Assembly: GCA_040877935.1 (NCBI GenBank)
Contig: JBBDNB010000018.1
Span: 1 to 64,000 of the forward strand
DNA: 64,000 nucleotides
Direction: 5' to 3'
From: Chitinophagales bacterium
GTDB taxonomy: Bacteria; Bacteroidota; Bacteroidia; Chitinophagales; CAIOSU01
Shown: piece after piece, positions 34,453 to 44,000 of the stretch
Layout: each line of letters starts with the position of its first letter
How positions within the stretch are numbered: the stretch's first letter is position 1
Translations under genes and position numbers: made by a program
Notes under the pieces: generated by a model
Told to the model about the DNA's origin: nothing
Databases searched by the model: none
Seen by the model: the letters and a program-made list of their open reading frames with translations, nothing else

Positions 34453-34553
34453 TGAATGTGCCAATACGCTTTAATTGGCAAAAGCTTGAAATATTGGCAT
34501 AAATAAAGAAATCAGGATGCGTTCATGTCGCAATGAAATGACAAAAAGGCAGA

Positions 34554-35597
34554 TTAATTGCAGGCGCCTTCAAAATTGAGATTGCGGGTAAACTGTCCGC
34601 ATGAAAGGCTATCGAGGCTGCTTTGGCTAAGCATTATGCCATTTCTAACCACCGAGGCTTTACTACTGAACAGGCCAATGCCATTTTCTATATTGGTATA
34701 TTCAGGTTTGGCATTTAGTTGGGTAATGTCATTAGCCAATGTATTATTGACCAGAATATATCGGTAAAGTTCTTCTTCACCGGCATTAATTCTAATATCA
34801 AATGGGGTGTTGGTCGCTGCTCTATTTACTGATGCATCTTCAGAAATAAGACCTGACAGCCTTGAAAAAAAGGCATCTCCTTCTAAATTATAGGCCATTG
34901 ATTCGCCACCATTGGTTGTGTTTGAGGTCAGGCCGATAGCTGTTGTATAGCGCACAGTTTTTTCAACAGCATCGCTTTTGTTTTCGTTAATACCCCACTC
35001 CAAATAATTAAAGCCGATTTGCACATCATAAGTTTTACCATATCGTGGACTATTCCATGAAATTTCCAGTCCTCTTGAATTGGTATAAAACGGGATTTTA
35101 AACTGATCAATAAAACTCGGAGGGTAAGTAATGCTGTATGGCCCCAGCACCGGTGTAGAGGATTTAATAATTTTTCCTGAATTGGGATTTTCAATATACA
35201 GGTCGTAGTTGTTTCCTTTCTTTACTTCTCGCCTATATGCATAAAGTATATTCGGGCTGCTGGCAAATACACCTTCTGGTTTTTCAATAGGCGGATTCAA
35301 AGTATCGCCAACCACTCTTCTCAGTTCAGTGGTGACATTGCTTTCTCGCTCTGTGATCCGTACAATCAAATTGGCTGGATAATAAATAGAATCGGGGTTT
35401 TGCGCTTGTTCCAGCGCATTGGTTTCCGGATCGAGAAAGCCCTTCATCACTCGGATATATTGCGTGGTATTGGCTGTGTCAAATACGCCATATACTACTG
35501 TAACTTCTTCATATTCGGCAGTGAGGTCCAACTCATTTGAGCATGAGCTGATGAATAATCCGGCCAGGAGCAATAATAGTACAGTTAGAGACTTCAT
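34554..35597 (-). CDS. Lipoprotein of unknown function
   Basis: This 347-aa protein starts at ATG 35597 (a TTG three codons earlier is less likely). It has a type II signal peptide with lipobox LFISSC at about residues 17-22. The mature part is rich in beta strands (VVYGVFDTANTTQYIRVMKG, YPANLIVRITE, GLEISWNSPRYGKTYDV), suggesting fibronectin-like or DUF4249-type folds often seen near outer-membrane receptors. No TonB partner is nearby. I do not assign a function. Confidence 0.7.
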   Translation of the reverse strand: MKSLTVLLLLLAGLFISSCSNELDLTAEYEEVTVVYGVFDTANTTQYIRVMKGFLDPETNALEQAQNPDSIYYPANLIVRITERESNVTTELRRVVGDTLNPPIEKPEGVFASSPNILYAYRREVKKGNNYDLYIENPNSGKIIKSSTPVLGPYSITYPPSFIDQFKIPFYTNSRGLEISWNSPRYGKTYDVQIGFNYLEWGINENKSDAVEKTVRYTTAIGLTSNTTNGGESMAYNLEGDAFFSRLSGLISEDASVNRAATNTPFDIRINAGEEELYRYILVNNTLANDITQLNAKPEYTNIENGIGLFSSKASVVRNGIMLSQSSLDSLSCGQFTRNLNFEGACN

Positions 35598-35603
35598 TAC
35601 TTG

Positions 35604-35611
35604 CAAAAGTA
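35604..35611 (-). promoter_or_regulatory. -7 element next to the lipoprotein start (possibly leaderless mRNA)
   Basis: On the minus strand TACTTTTG is an exact TAnnTTTG match ending only 6 nt before the ATG at 35597. Transcription would start at or near the A of the start codon. Confidence 0.5.
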
Positions 35612-35990
35612 AGTTTTTTCAGACTGTTGGTACATTCTTTTATAAACAGTATTCTGTAGATTGTTTAAATTCAAGTCGACTTAAAACAGCAGGACAAATG
35701 CTCAGTTACTTAAATAGATAGACCGAAGCCACCACAAACTGGTGATCATCGGATGACTGGGCATGCTGTACAGGCTGGCTTTTCGGCAAATGTGCTCCAA
35801 ATTGGAGTTTTGATTTTTTATAAGCCCAAATTCTAATGCTCCAATGTTTCAAACGTTAGTCTTTTCGTCTTTCAGATTTGTTTTGGGTTTCGTTTTTCGG
35901 ATGATACAAAACCCAAGGTTTATCACCGATTTACCTTTCGAATTAAGAAATTTATACATCCTGCTCACGAAAATAAAAATACCAAACACT
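35612..35990. other. Gene-free region with a plus-strand terminator-like hairpin
   Basis: No convincing gene is seen in the gap. CTCCAA-A-TTGGAG (35795-35807) followed by TTTTGATTTTTT looks like a plus-strand intrinsic terminator although no plus-strand gene precedes it. A 37-codon frame (35901-36014) is too short and ends inside the next hairpin; it is not called. Confidence 0.4.
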
Positions 35991-36023
35991 AAAAAGGCAA
36001 GTCAAATTTGCTGACTTGCCTTT
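35991..36023 (-). terminator. Intrinsic terminator after the coiled-coil protein gene
   Basis: AAGGCAAGTCA / TGACTTGCCTT form a perfect 11-bp stem with loop AATTTGC; on the minus strand a T-run follows. It terminates the two-gene lipoprotein/coiled-coil transcript. Confidence 0.88.
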
Positions 36024-36049
36024 AACGAATAAATAAATTCCTAAAAAAA

Positions 36050-36337
36050 TCACATAAACTCAGCCCTGGCCTTTTCCCAGGAATTGCGCAGGGATTCGCG
36101 CGCTTCTTCAAAGCCTTTTTTCAGTTCCCCGGTAGAGCGTTCTGATTTTTCAGACAGGTCATCAAAACGCTTTTGGAGTTCTTTCTTGCGTTTTTGAAGT
36201 TCTTCTATACGTTGATTGATTTTTTCTCTCTGCTCTGCATTGGCCTGATCAGCTTTTGCGCGTAATTTATCAATATCATCAAACAATTGGTTAATTGTTT
36301 TGTGTGCTTTGTCACGAAATTCTTTTAAATCGCTCAT
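36050..36337 (-). CDS. Sll1863-like stress-response coiled-coil protein
   Basis: The protein has 95 aa from ATG 36337 (MSDLKEFRDK); an upstream in-frame codon at 36364 overlaps the previous gene. It is almost entirely charged alpha-helix (DKLRAKADQANAEQREKINQ, RKKELQKRFDDLSEKSERS) and ends with amphipathic GFEEARESLRNSWEKA. This layout matches small Sll1863-type stress proteins. The exact role is unknown; a membrane- or protein-binding function is inferred. It lies 19 nt after the lipoprotein gene in an operon. Confidence 0.65.
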   Translation of the reverse strand: MSDLKEFRDKAHKTINQLFDDIDKLRAKADQANAEQREKINQRIEELQKRKKELQKRFDDLSEKSERSTGELKKGFEEARESLRNSWEKARAEFM

Positions 36338-36356
36338 TTTTTTAAGTGTTTTAAGG

Positions 36357-36770
36357 TTAATCAATATTTATTTCGTCCGATTTTAATACCACCTGATTAT
36401 CCGGCTGTGTTGCCATTGGGTTATTTTCAGCGGTAATTATAATTTGATTGGGCTTATAGACAGACGAAGCTTTCAATTTTCCTTTAAGCTTGTCATCTAA
36501 TTTCAATTGACCGAGATTGAAACTGCCATAATCACCTTGATTCCAGACTATGTATGTTTTCCTGCCCGGTGTGAGATTTTGCGGCTTAGCAAGATTTTTA
36601 ACTTTCAAATCAATGGTGTAGTTGCCATTTTTATCGCGGTCTATTTTCATCTCGACTTCAGCAGCTGGGACATGTGTTGATTTTTGAAAATTAACCTGCT
36701 GTGCACATGAGGCAAAGCATAGCATTAAAATAAGGATATAGAGTAAAGGTATAGATAAGAGTGTTTTCAT
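36357..36770 (-). CDS. Small lipoprotein of unknown function
   Basis: This 137-aa protein has a signal peptide with lipobox CFASC (Cys at about residue 22). The mature part is beta-rich (AEVEMKIDRDKNGNYTIDLK, TYIVWNQGDYGSFNLGQLKL) and looks like one Ig-like domain. The start is fixed by a strong AGGAGG 3 nt upstream of the ATG. It is first in an operon with the stress-type coiled-coil protein, suggesting envelope stress. Confidence 0.7.
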   Translation of the reverse strand: MKTLLSIPLLYILILMLCFASCAQQVNFQKSTHVPAAEVEMKIDRDKNGNYTIDLKVKNLAKPQNLTPGRKTYIVWNQGDYGSFNLGQLKLDDKLKGKLKASSVYKPNQIIITAENNPMATQPDNQVVLKSDEINID

Positions 36771-36773
36771 AGT

Positions 36774-36779
36774 CCTCCT
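36774..36779 (-). promoter_or_regulatory. Strong Shine-Dalgarno of the small lipoprotein gene
   Basis: The minus strand reads AGGAGGACTATGA, identical over 13 nt to the holA start region at 3887-3898. Confidence 0.7.
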
Positions 36780-36875
36780 ATATTAGGGAAAATAATGCTA
36801 AAATCCAAAAACATGGATCATAGAGAAACATGAGTTTTGCCTTAGCATTACTTTAAAAGCCTACTCCTCTACTTA

Positions 36876-37856
36876 TTATACCTTCGGCTTTTTTACTTTC
36901 ACCATATATATGGGTGTAAAAATGCCCTGCTCCCCTCCTGCTACTAGTCCATCTGCCGCTACCAATAAGATTTTCTGCGCTTTGCTCACGCCTTTTTTTA
37001 CGAAGTTCAGTTTTTCGAGTGTTCTAAGCATATAGTGCACTATTGTTCTACTGGCTTTGGTATGCCTGATCTGGGACAAAGACCAACCACTTTGTAAGGT
37101 GCTGTACCAGGGCACATTATTTCCGTAATTGACTTTTAGAAGGTCAATATTTTCTATTTGCTCAAATCCTGCTGCTTCGATAGCCTTGTCAATCTCCGCT
37201 ATGGTTTTCAATTCAGCAATGCCATTCCCGTATTCTATCATTTCCTTGATCTTTATGTGCTCCGGGTTTGAAGGATTGAATTGATCTGTCATAGCCCATT
37301 CATAAAAACAGGCCATTCCTCCCGGTTTTAATTTGCTCAGAGCTTGTTTGTAAACCGCAATAAGATTTGGTGCATGACAAAGCGCTTCAATGGCATAAAT
37401 TTTATCAAAGCTATTATCGGGAAAGGGAATCTCCATAAAATCGCCCTGCACCACTTGCAGTAAATGATCAATTCCCGACTCGCGGTTAAGGGTTTTAGCC
37501 CGTTCTACCTGGTGTACATTGATGGTCAGGCCGGTAATATACGCACCTGAAACCCGGGCGATATTCCTTGCAGGCCCCATAATGCCACAGCCCAGATCCA
37601 GTACTTTATCACTACTGCAAAGCCCCAATTGCGATGCAAGAAAATGTTCGTGCCGTAAAATACTCGATTTGAAATCCTCTCCCTTGTATCTGGGTGCAAA
37701 ATGAAAGGACTGCCCCCAGCCTTTTTCATAGAAATTAGTGACCAGCGTGTAGTAATTGTCCGTTAAATGCTGTGCTTTTTTAGTTCGCTTTTGATAATCG
37801 CGTTCTTCAAAATCCTTATTGTAATCACTTACTTTTTCCTGTTGGGTAGTTTCCAT
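36876..37856 (-). CDS. Sterol C-24 methyltransferase-like SAM methyltransferase (SMT/Erg6 family)
   Basis: This 326-aa protein is close in layout to eukaryotic Erg6/SMT1. Region I is YEKGWGQSFHFAPR (43-56), where eukaryotic enzymes have YE.GWG.SFHF. The SAM motif is LDLGCGIMGPAR (86-97; usual LDVGCGVGGPAR, so a Gly is replaced by Met). YAIEALCHAP (154-163) is the conserved region II, followed by LKPGG, FYEWAMTD and IEYGNGI. The C-terminal SMT domain ends GLVAGGEQGIFTPIYMV, as in Erg6. These regions bind sterol and perform transfer to the C-24 double bond. No sterol cyclase or squalene epoxidase is in the window, so the substrate could be an endogenous or acquired sterol or another isoprenoid. 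Confidence 0.85.
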   Translation of the reverse strand: METTQQEKVSDYNKDFEERDYQKRTKKAQHLTDNYYTLVTNFYEKGWGQSFHFAPRYKGEDFKSSILRHEHFLASQLGLCSSDKVLDLGCGIMGPARNIARVSGAYITGLTINVHQVERAKTLNRESGIDHLLQVVQGDFMEIPFPDNSFDKIYAIEALCHAPNLIAVYKQALSKLKPGGMACFYEWAMTDQFNPSNPEHIKIKEMIEYGNGIAELKTIAEIDKAIEAAGFEQIENIDLLKVNYGNNVPWYSTLQSGWSLSQIRHTKASRTIVHYMLRTLEKLNFVKKGVSKAQKILLVAADGLVAGGEQGIFTPIYMVKVKKPKV

Positions 37857-37960
37857 TGATTTAGTTTTTTGCTAAACATAAAAAAGGGGCTGATTAATCG
37901 TGTACAGTTGATTAAAAAACTAAGATTTGAGGTTCTGTCAAAAAACTTCTGAGGTTCAAA

Positions 37961-37999
37961 TAAAACAAAAAGCAGGCAAAACCCTATCGTTCGCCTGCT
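37961..37999 (-). terminator. Intrinsic terminator of the giant repeat gene
   Basis: On the minus strand GCAGGCGAA / TTTGCCTGC form a 9-bp stem (one G-T pair) with a loop of about 9 nt, followed by TTTTTGTTTT. It lies 41 nt after the stop at 38040, confirming that the giant protein ends there. Confidence 0.82.
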
Positions 38000-38039
38000 T
38001 TCTTTCTTCTTCTTTCCTCTTCTCTCCTATCCTTTGTTA

Positions 38040-41000
38040 TTACTGAGGTGGTTCCTTCACATTCAACCTTCCACCGGTTTCAATATGCAATTGAGTAGCG
38101 GTATCCATATAGTAAGTATTGCACTTGCCCAATACTCCATCAAAAATATGCGGTTGATTAGGCCTGAGCGGTATGATGACATCGGTGTCATAATCAGGAA
38201 CCCCACATTGCCAGTTCATGGGTTTGTCCCAGTCAGTATCAATATTACCCGTCCAGATAGACCGATTAATAGGCAATACATCTATTTCGAGGGCATTGCC
38301 GATTTGAGGATTGTTACAGGCTCCTGAAGTAACAGCCCGCCTGAAATAGGTTTTCTGGGTCAGTGAATCGGGCTTGTAATTTCTGGAATTGGAACCCGGT
38401 ATCTGGATCCATGTCATGGTGTTATAGCTGTATTCCCAAACAAAATTGTAATTGGTCGAATCACCACCTGCCGGTATAGTTCCCGTTAGGGTATCGGGGG
38501 CAGTATTATAACAAACAGTTTGCTCTGCCTGGATAATATTATTTGAAAGGCTGGGCTGTATTACGACCACTATTTTCTGACTGATATCTTCACAGTTTCC
38601 AGACCTTACAACACGTCTGTAATGAGTTGTAGAAGACAATGTAGGCGGAATATAGTGTATTGAATCAGCTCCAGGAATATCAGTATAATTGTTTCCCTGT
38701 GACTTATATTGCCATTGATAAGTGTAATTCCCATTGGCGCCAGTGGGCTGTGATCCAATTATACTTGTTGGACGACCTGAATTACAGAACGGTCCGGGAT
38801 TTCCAAGAACACTTAAATTGTTATTGCTAATTGGCGAAGCTGTAATTTGAATAACATTACTTTCATCTCCAAAACTTCCGGTACAAGGTCCTGAATATAC
38901 GGTTCTTCTAAACCAGGTTGTTTGAGAAATGCCTCCCGGAGTATAATCCTGACCGGTATTGGCTCCTACAGCTGCACTAAACCCTGTAGAAGCTGAAGTG
39001 GTACTACTTTCCCACAAATAAGTAAAAGCACCGTCACCTCCTATAGGCAATGATCCTGTTAAAACGGATGGCGTATCACCTACACAAATATTTTGATCGG
39101 CAGAAATAGTGTTGTTGTCAATACTCAGGATCGTAACTTTGATCACATTGCTGGTATCCGATTGGGCATCAACACATGGTCTTGAAGTGACAATTCTTCG
39201 GTACCAGGTATCTTCCATATGTGCAGTAGCTGGTGTATAATCTTTCTGATCACTGCTTCCCGGTGCATTTGCAAATCCTGAAGCTGAAGAAGTAGTACTG
39301 ACCTGCCATTGATAAGCATAGTTGCCATTGCCACCTGTGGGCAATGAGCCTGTAAATGCATCAGGTGTTTGCCCTATACATATTGTTTGTGCAGTATCAA
39401 TTGTATTGTCATCAATAGAAGGCAATACTGATATCTCAATTACATTGCTGGCATTGGTTTCATTACCTGTACAAACGCCTGAAGAAGCAATTCTCCTGTA
39501 CCAGGTAGTATCGTTTAGCACAGGTGGCGAATAGTTTTGCCCGGTAGCTCCACTGATTACTGAGAAATTTGCATTATCCGTAGATACTTCCCATTGATAA
39601 GTGTAAGTAGAATGATTTCCTCCTGTTGGAATGCTACCTGTCAATTGATCGGGAGCCTGCCCTGAGCAAATGGTTTGTGCTTCATTGATCAGGTTGCTGT
39701 CAATAGGCGGCAATACATTGACCGTCACTGTGCTACTGTCAACACAGCCCGTAGCAGTATTGGTTACAATCAATTGATAAGTAGTCGTATCTAAAGGACT
39801 GGCAATTGGGTTGGCAACTGTAGCAGAACTTAATGTAGCAGTCGGTGACCAGCTGTAAGATCTGTTGGATTGTGGAGATGCTCCAATTTGAGTGCTTTGT
39901 CCATAACAAATGGTTCGTTCGCTGCCGGGATTTACTGTAGGCAATGGGTTAACCGTTACAGGCATTGCATTTTCCGCCCAGATCGGACAGCCATTGTCTC
40001 CAGTAACCGTTACATTGTAATTCCCAGAGGTAGTTACTGTTGTTGATGTTGTAGTATCCCCATTCGACCATAAGTATGACACATAAGAAGAATCGGTACT
40101 TGATATTAATGTTACAGAATCACCCTCACAGAATGTAGTAGGACCATCAGCCGTAATGATTGGCCTGGGTGGTGCTGGTTTTACAGTTATATATAATGAA
40201 TCATCTACTGAGCAACCATTTGCGTCTGTATTTACAACTATATACCAACCTTGTGATGCCAATGTAGCAGGAAAAGGCACCGGGTTAATTTGACCCGAAG
40301 TATATCCATTTGGCCCCGTCCATGACCAGGTAACTTTACCAAAGCCCTGCCCTTTTCCAAGCAGGTTGATATTTCCAGAAGTTTCACATACTTCCGTATC
40401 ATTGGATTCAGCAGTAGCCTCAACATATGGAAAGGTATCAAAAGATTTAGTAGAAGTAGAGCTAATTCCACAGTTATTTACACCATAAACACTGATTGAG
40501 CCAGGAGTAGTGGACGCATCAAATTGAATGACAATTACATTGGAGTCAGCTCCTGAGAGAACTGTTGCAGTAGAGGGTATATCCCATACATAACTCGTGG
40601 CATGTGCTATGCTATCAATAGAGAAAACAAAACCCTGGCCACCCGGGCAAATTGTATTGGCTCCTGAAATAGACCCTGCCGAACCGGGCAGCGGATCTAC
40701 TGTAACTTCAAAGCTTTGTGTTGAATTGGTTCCACAGTCATTTGTTCCGGTGACAGTCACAAATCCTGAAGTGGCTATATCAGAATAATCGACTGTAATA
40801 CTGTTGGTACCTGCTCCACTAACTATTGATGCTCCAGGAGGCAATGTCCATTGATAATCTGTGGCATGATCAATAGGAGGCACAGAATATACAATTCCCG
40901 ATTCAGCCTGACAAACAGGACTTACACCTGTAATGGTATCAGCTTCAACCGGTAAAGGATCCACTGTCACATTATAATCAGCAGACACGCTTCCATTGCC

Positions 41001-44000
41001 ACATCCGTTGGTTCCATGTACTGTAATTGTCCCTGAAATCGCTGTATCGGAATAGTTTACGATAATATTATTTGTGTTTGCACCAGAAACAATGCTTATA
41101 CCCTGAGGCAATGACCATTCATAACCACTTGCATATTGAATGGAAGGCACTTCATATTCCACATTGTTCTCCCCCTGGCAGACTGTTGTTGTACCGCTGA
41201 TCGTTCCAGCAGCTTCTGGATATTGATTCACTGTAATTTCAATAACATTACTGGTATCTGTACATTCTCCAGAAGATACGGCTCTTCTGAACCAGGTTGT
41301 TTCTGTAAGTACAGCCGGGCTGTAGTTCTGTCCAGTGTTGGTGCCTGAAGCAGCTGTATAGCCTGAGCCGGAAGAAGTTGTACTGCTTTCCCACAAATAA
41401 TTATACAAGCCATCCCCTCCTGTTGCTGCCTCTCCTAAAAGTTCATCAGGAACATCTCCCGCACAAATGGTCTGTGCTGCTTCAATCAAATTCTCAGCAA
41501 TTGCGTCTTGTACATTGATAGTGATCTGGTTTGAGTTTTGACAACCGGTAGCAGTTATTGTTTCAATAAGTGCATATGTAGTTGTATCAGAAGGGTTTGC
41601 TACAGGATTTGAAACAGCAGCATCATTCAAAGCACTGACAGGAGACCAGGAATAGGTGTTTCCAGCTGTTGCAACAGCTCCAATCTGAATACTTTGACCA
41701 TCACAAATATTTACATTGCCACCAGTATTTGCAGAAGGCAATGGATTTACGGTAACTACAACCGAGTCAATATTTTGACAGCCTGTAGCGGTAATAGTTT
41801 CTGTTAAAACATAGGTGGTTGTTTCAGTGGGGCTTGCAATAGGGTTGGAAATAGCAGTATCATCCAATCCATTTACAGCCGACCATGAATAGGTGTTTCC
41901 AGCAACGGCTGTCGCTCCGATCTGTACACTTTCTCCCAAACAAATTATTTGATCATTGCCGGTATTGGCTTCTGGTAATGAATTGACAACAATGGTAACA
42001 GAATCCGTGTTTGAACAGCCATTGCCATCGGTTCCGGTCACAATATATTTGGTAGTTTCATTTGGACTGGCTGTCACATTTGCTCCTGAAGTAGCACTTA
42101 ATCCATCAGCAGGAGACCAGGAATAAGAACTTCCTCCTGAAGCTGATAGATTTGCTGATTCACCATTACAAATGGTATCTGTATCTGCTGATACTGAAAT
42201 ATTAGGAAGGGAGTTAACCGTTACTGTTACTGAATCAATATTCTGGCAACCAGTGGCGGTAATTGTTTCTGTTAAAGTATAGGTAGTAGTTGTTGTAGGG
42301 CTTGCCAATGGGTTTGAAACAGCAGCATCATCTAAACCACTTGCAGGAGACCAGGAATAGGTATTTCCTGCAACGGCAGCCGCTCCGATCTGTATGCTTT
42401 CTTCCAGGCAAATTGTTTGATCATTGCCGGTATTGGCTTCTGGCAAAGGATTTACAGTAACTACAACTGAATCGACTTTTTGACAGCCCGTTGCGGTAAT
42501 GGTTTCTGTTAAAACATAGGTGGTTGTTTCTGTTGGGCTGGCCACTGGACTTGAAGCAACAGCATCACTCAAACCACTGGCAGGCGACCAGGAATAAGTA
42601 TTTCCGGCAACGGCAGCCGCTCCAATCTGTATGCTTTCTTCCAAACAAATTGTTTGATCATTGCCGGTATTGGCTTCAGGAAGCGGGTTTACGGCAACTA
42701 CAACCGAATCGACTTTTTGACAGCCTGTGGCTGAAATGGTTTCTGTTAAAACATAAGTTGTGGTTTCAGTCGAGCTTGCCACTGGATTTGAAGCAGATGC
42801 ATCACTCAACCCACTTGCAGGTGACCACGAATATGTATTGCCCGCAACTGCAACGGCTCCGATCTGTACACTTTCTTCCAGGCAAATTGTTTGGTCATTG
42901 CCTGTATTGGCTTCAGGAAGCAGGTTTACGGTAACTACAACTGAATCCACATTTTGACAACCAGTGGCGGTAATAGTTTCTGTTAAAACATAGGTGGTTG
43001 TTTCAGTGGGGCTTGCAATAGGGTTGGAAATTGCAGCATCACTCAAACCACTTGCAGGCGACCAGGAATAGGTGTTTCCGGCAACGGCTGTCGCTCCGAT
43101 CTGTATGCTTTCTTCCAAGCAAATTGTTTGATCATTACCTGTATTGGCCTCTGGTAATGGATTGACAACAATGGTAACAGAATCCGTATTGGAACAGCCA
43201 TTGCCATCGGTTCCGGTCACAATATATGTGGTAGTTTCACTTGGGCTTGACATTACATTTGCTCCGCTTGTGGCGCTTAAACCATCGGCAGGAGACCAGG
43301 AATAAGAACTTCCTCCTAAAGCTGATAGATTTGTCGATTCACCATTACATATAGTGTCGGAGTTTGCTGATACAGAAATATTTGGCAAAGGATTAACGGT
43401 AACGGTAACTGAATCAATATTCTGGCAACCGGTGGCGGTAATGGTTTCTATTAAAGTATAGGTAGTGGTTGTAGTAGGACTTGCTACTGGATTTGAAGCA
43501 TTGGGATCATCTAAACCACTTGCAGGTGACCATGAATAGGTGTTTCCGGCAACAGCAGTTGCTCCGATCTGTATGCTTTCTTCCAGACAAATTATTTGAG
43601 CATTGCCTGTATTGGCTTCTGGTAATGGATTGACAACAATGGTAATTGAATCCTTACTGGAACAGCCATTGCCATCGGTTCCGGTTAAAATATAAGTGTT
43701 TGTCTCATTCGGAGTGGCAGTTACATTTGCTCCGCTTGTGGCACTTAAACCATCGGCAGGAGACCAGGAATAAGTATTGCCTCCTGAAGCTGATAGATTT
43801 GCTGATTCGCCAATACAAAAGGTATCAAAATCAGCAGAAACAACAATGTTAGGCAATGGATTCACTGAAACTGTAACAGAGTCAAAATTTTGACAGCCTG
43901 TAGCACTAATGGTTTCGGTTAAAATATAGGTTGTTGTATCTGCCGGGCTTGCCATCGGATTTGAAACAGCAGCATCACTTAATCCACTTGCAGGCGACCA

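Noticed and set aside
35901-36014. 37-codon frame in the gap before the coiled-coil protein gene
   Set aside because: It ends inside the terminator hairpin of the opposite strand, has no ribosome site or promoter, and no similarity was recognised.
42524-42934. Plus-strand open frames of 60-136 codons inside the giant gene
   Set aside because: They recur with the repeat period and have Gln/His/Leu-rich nonsense composition; they are shadows of the minus-strand repeats.
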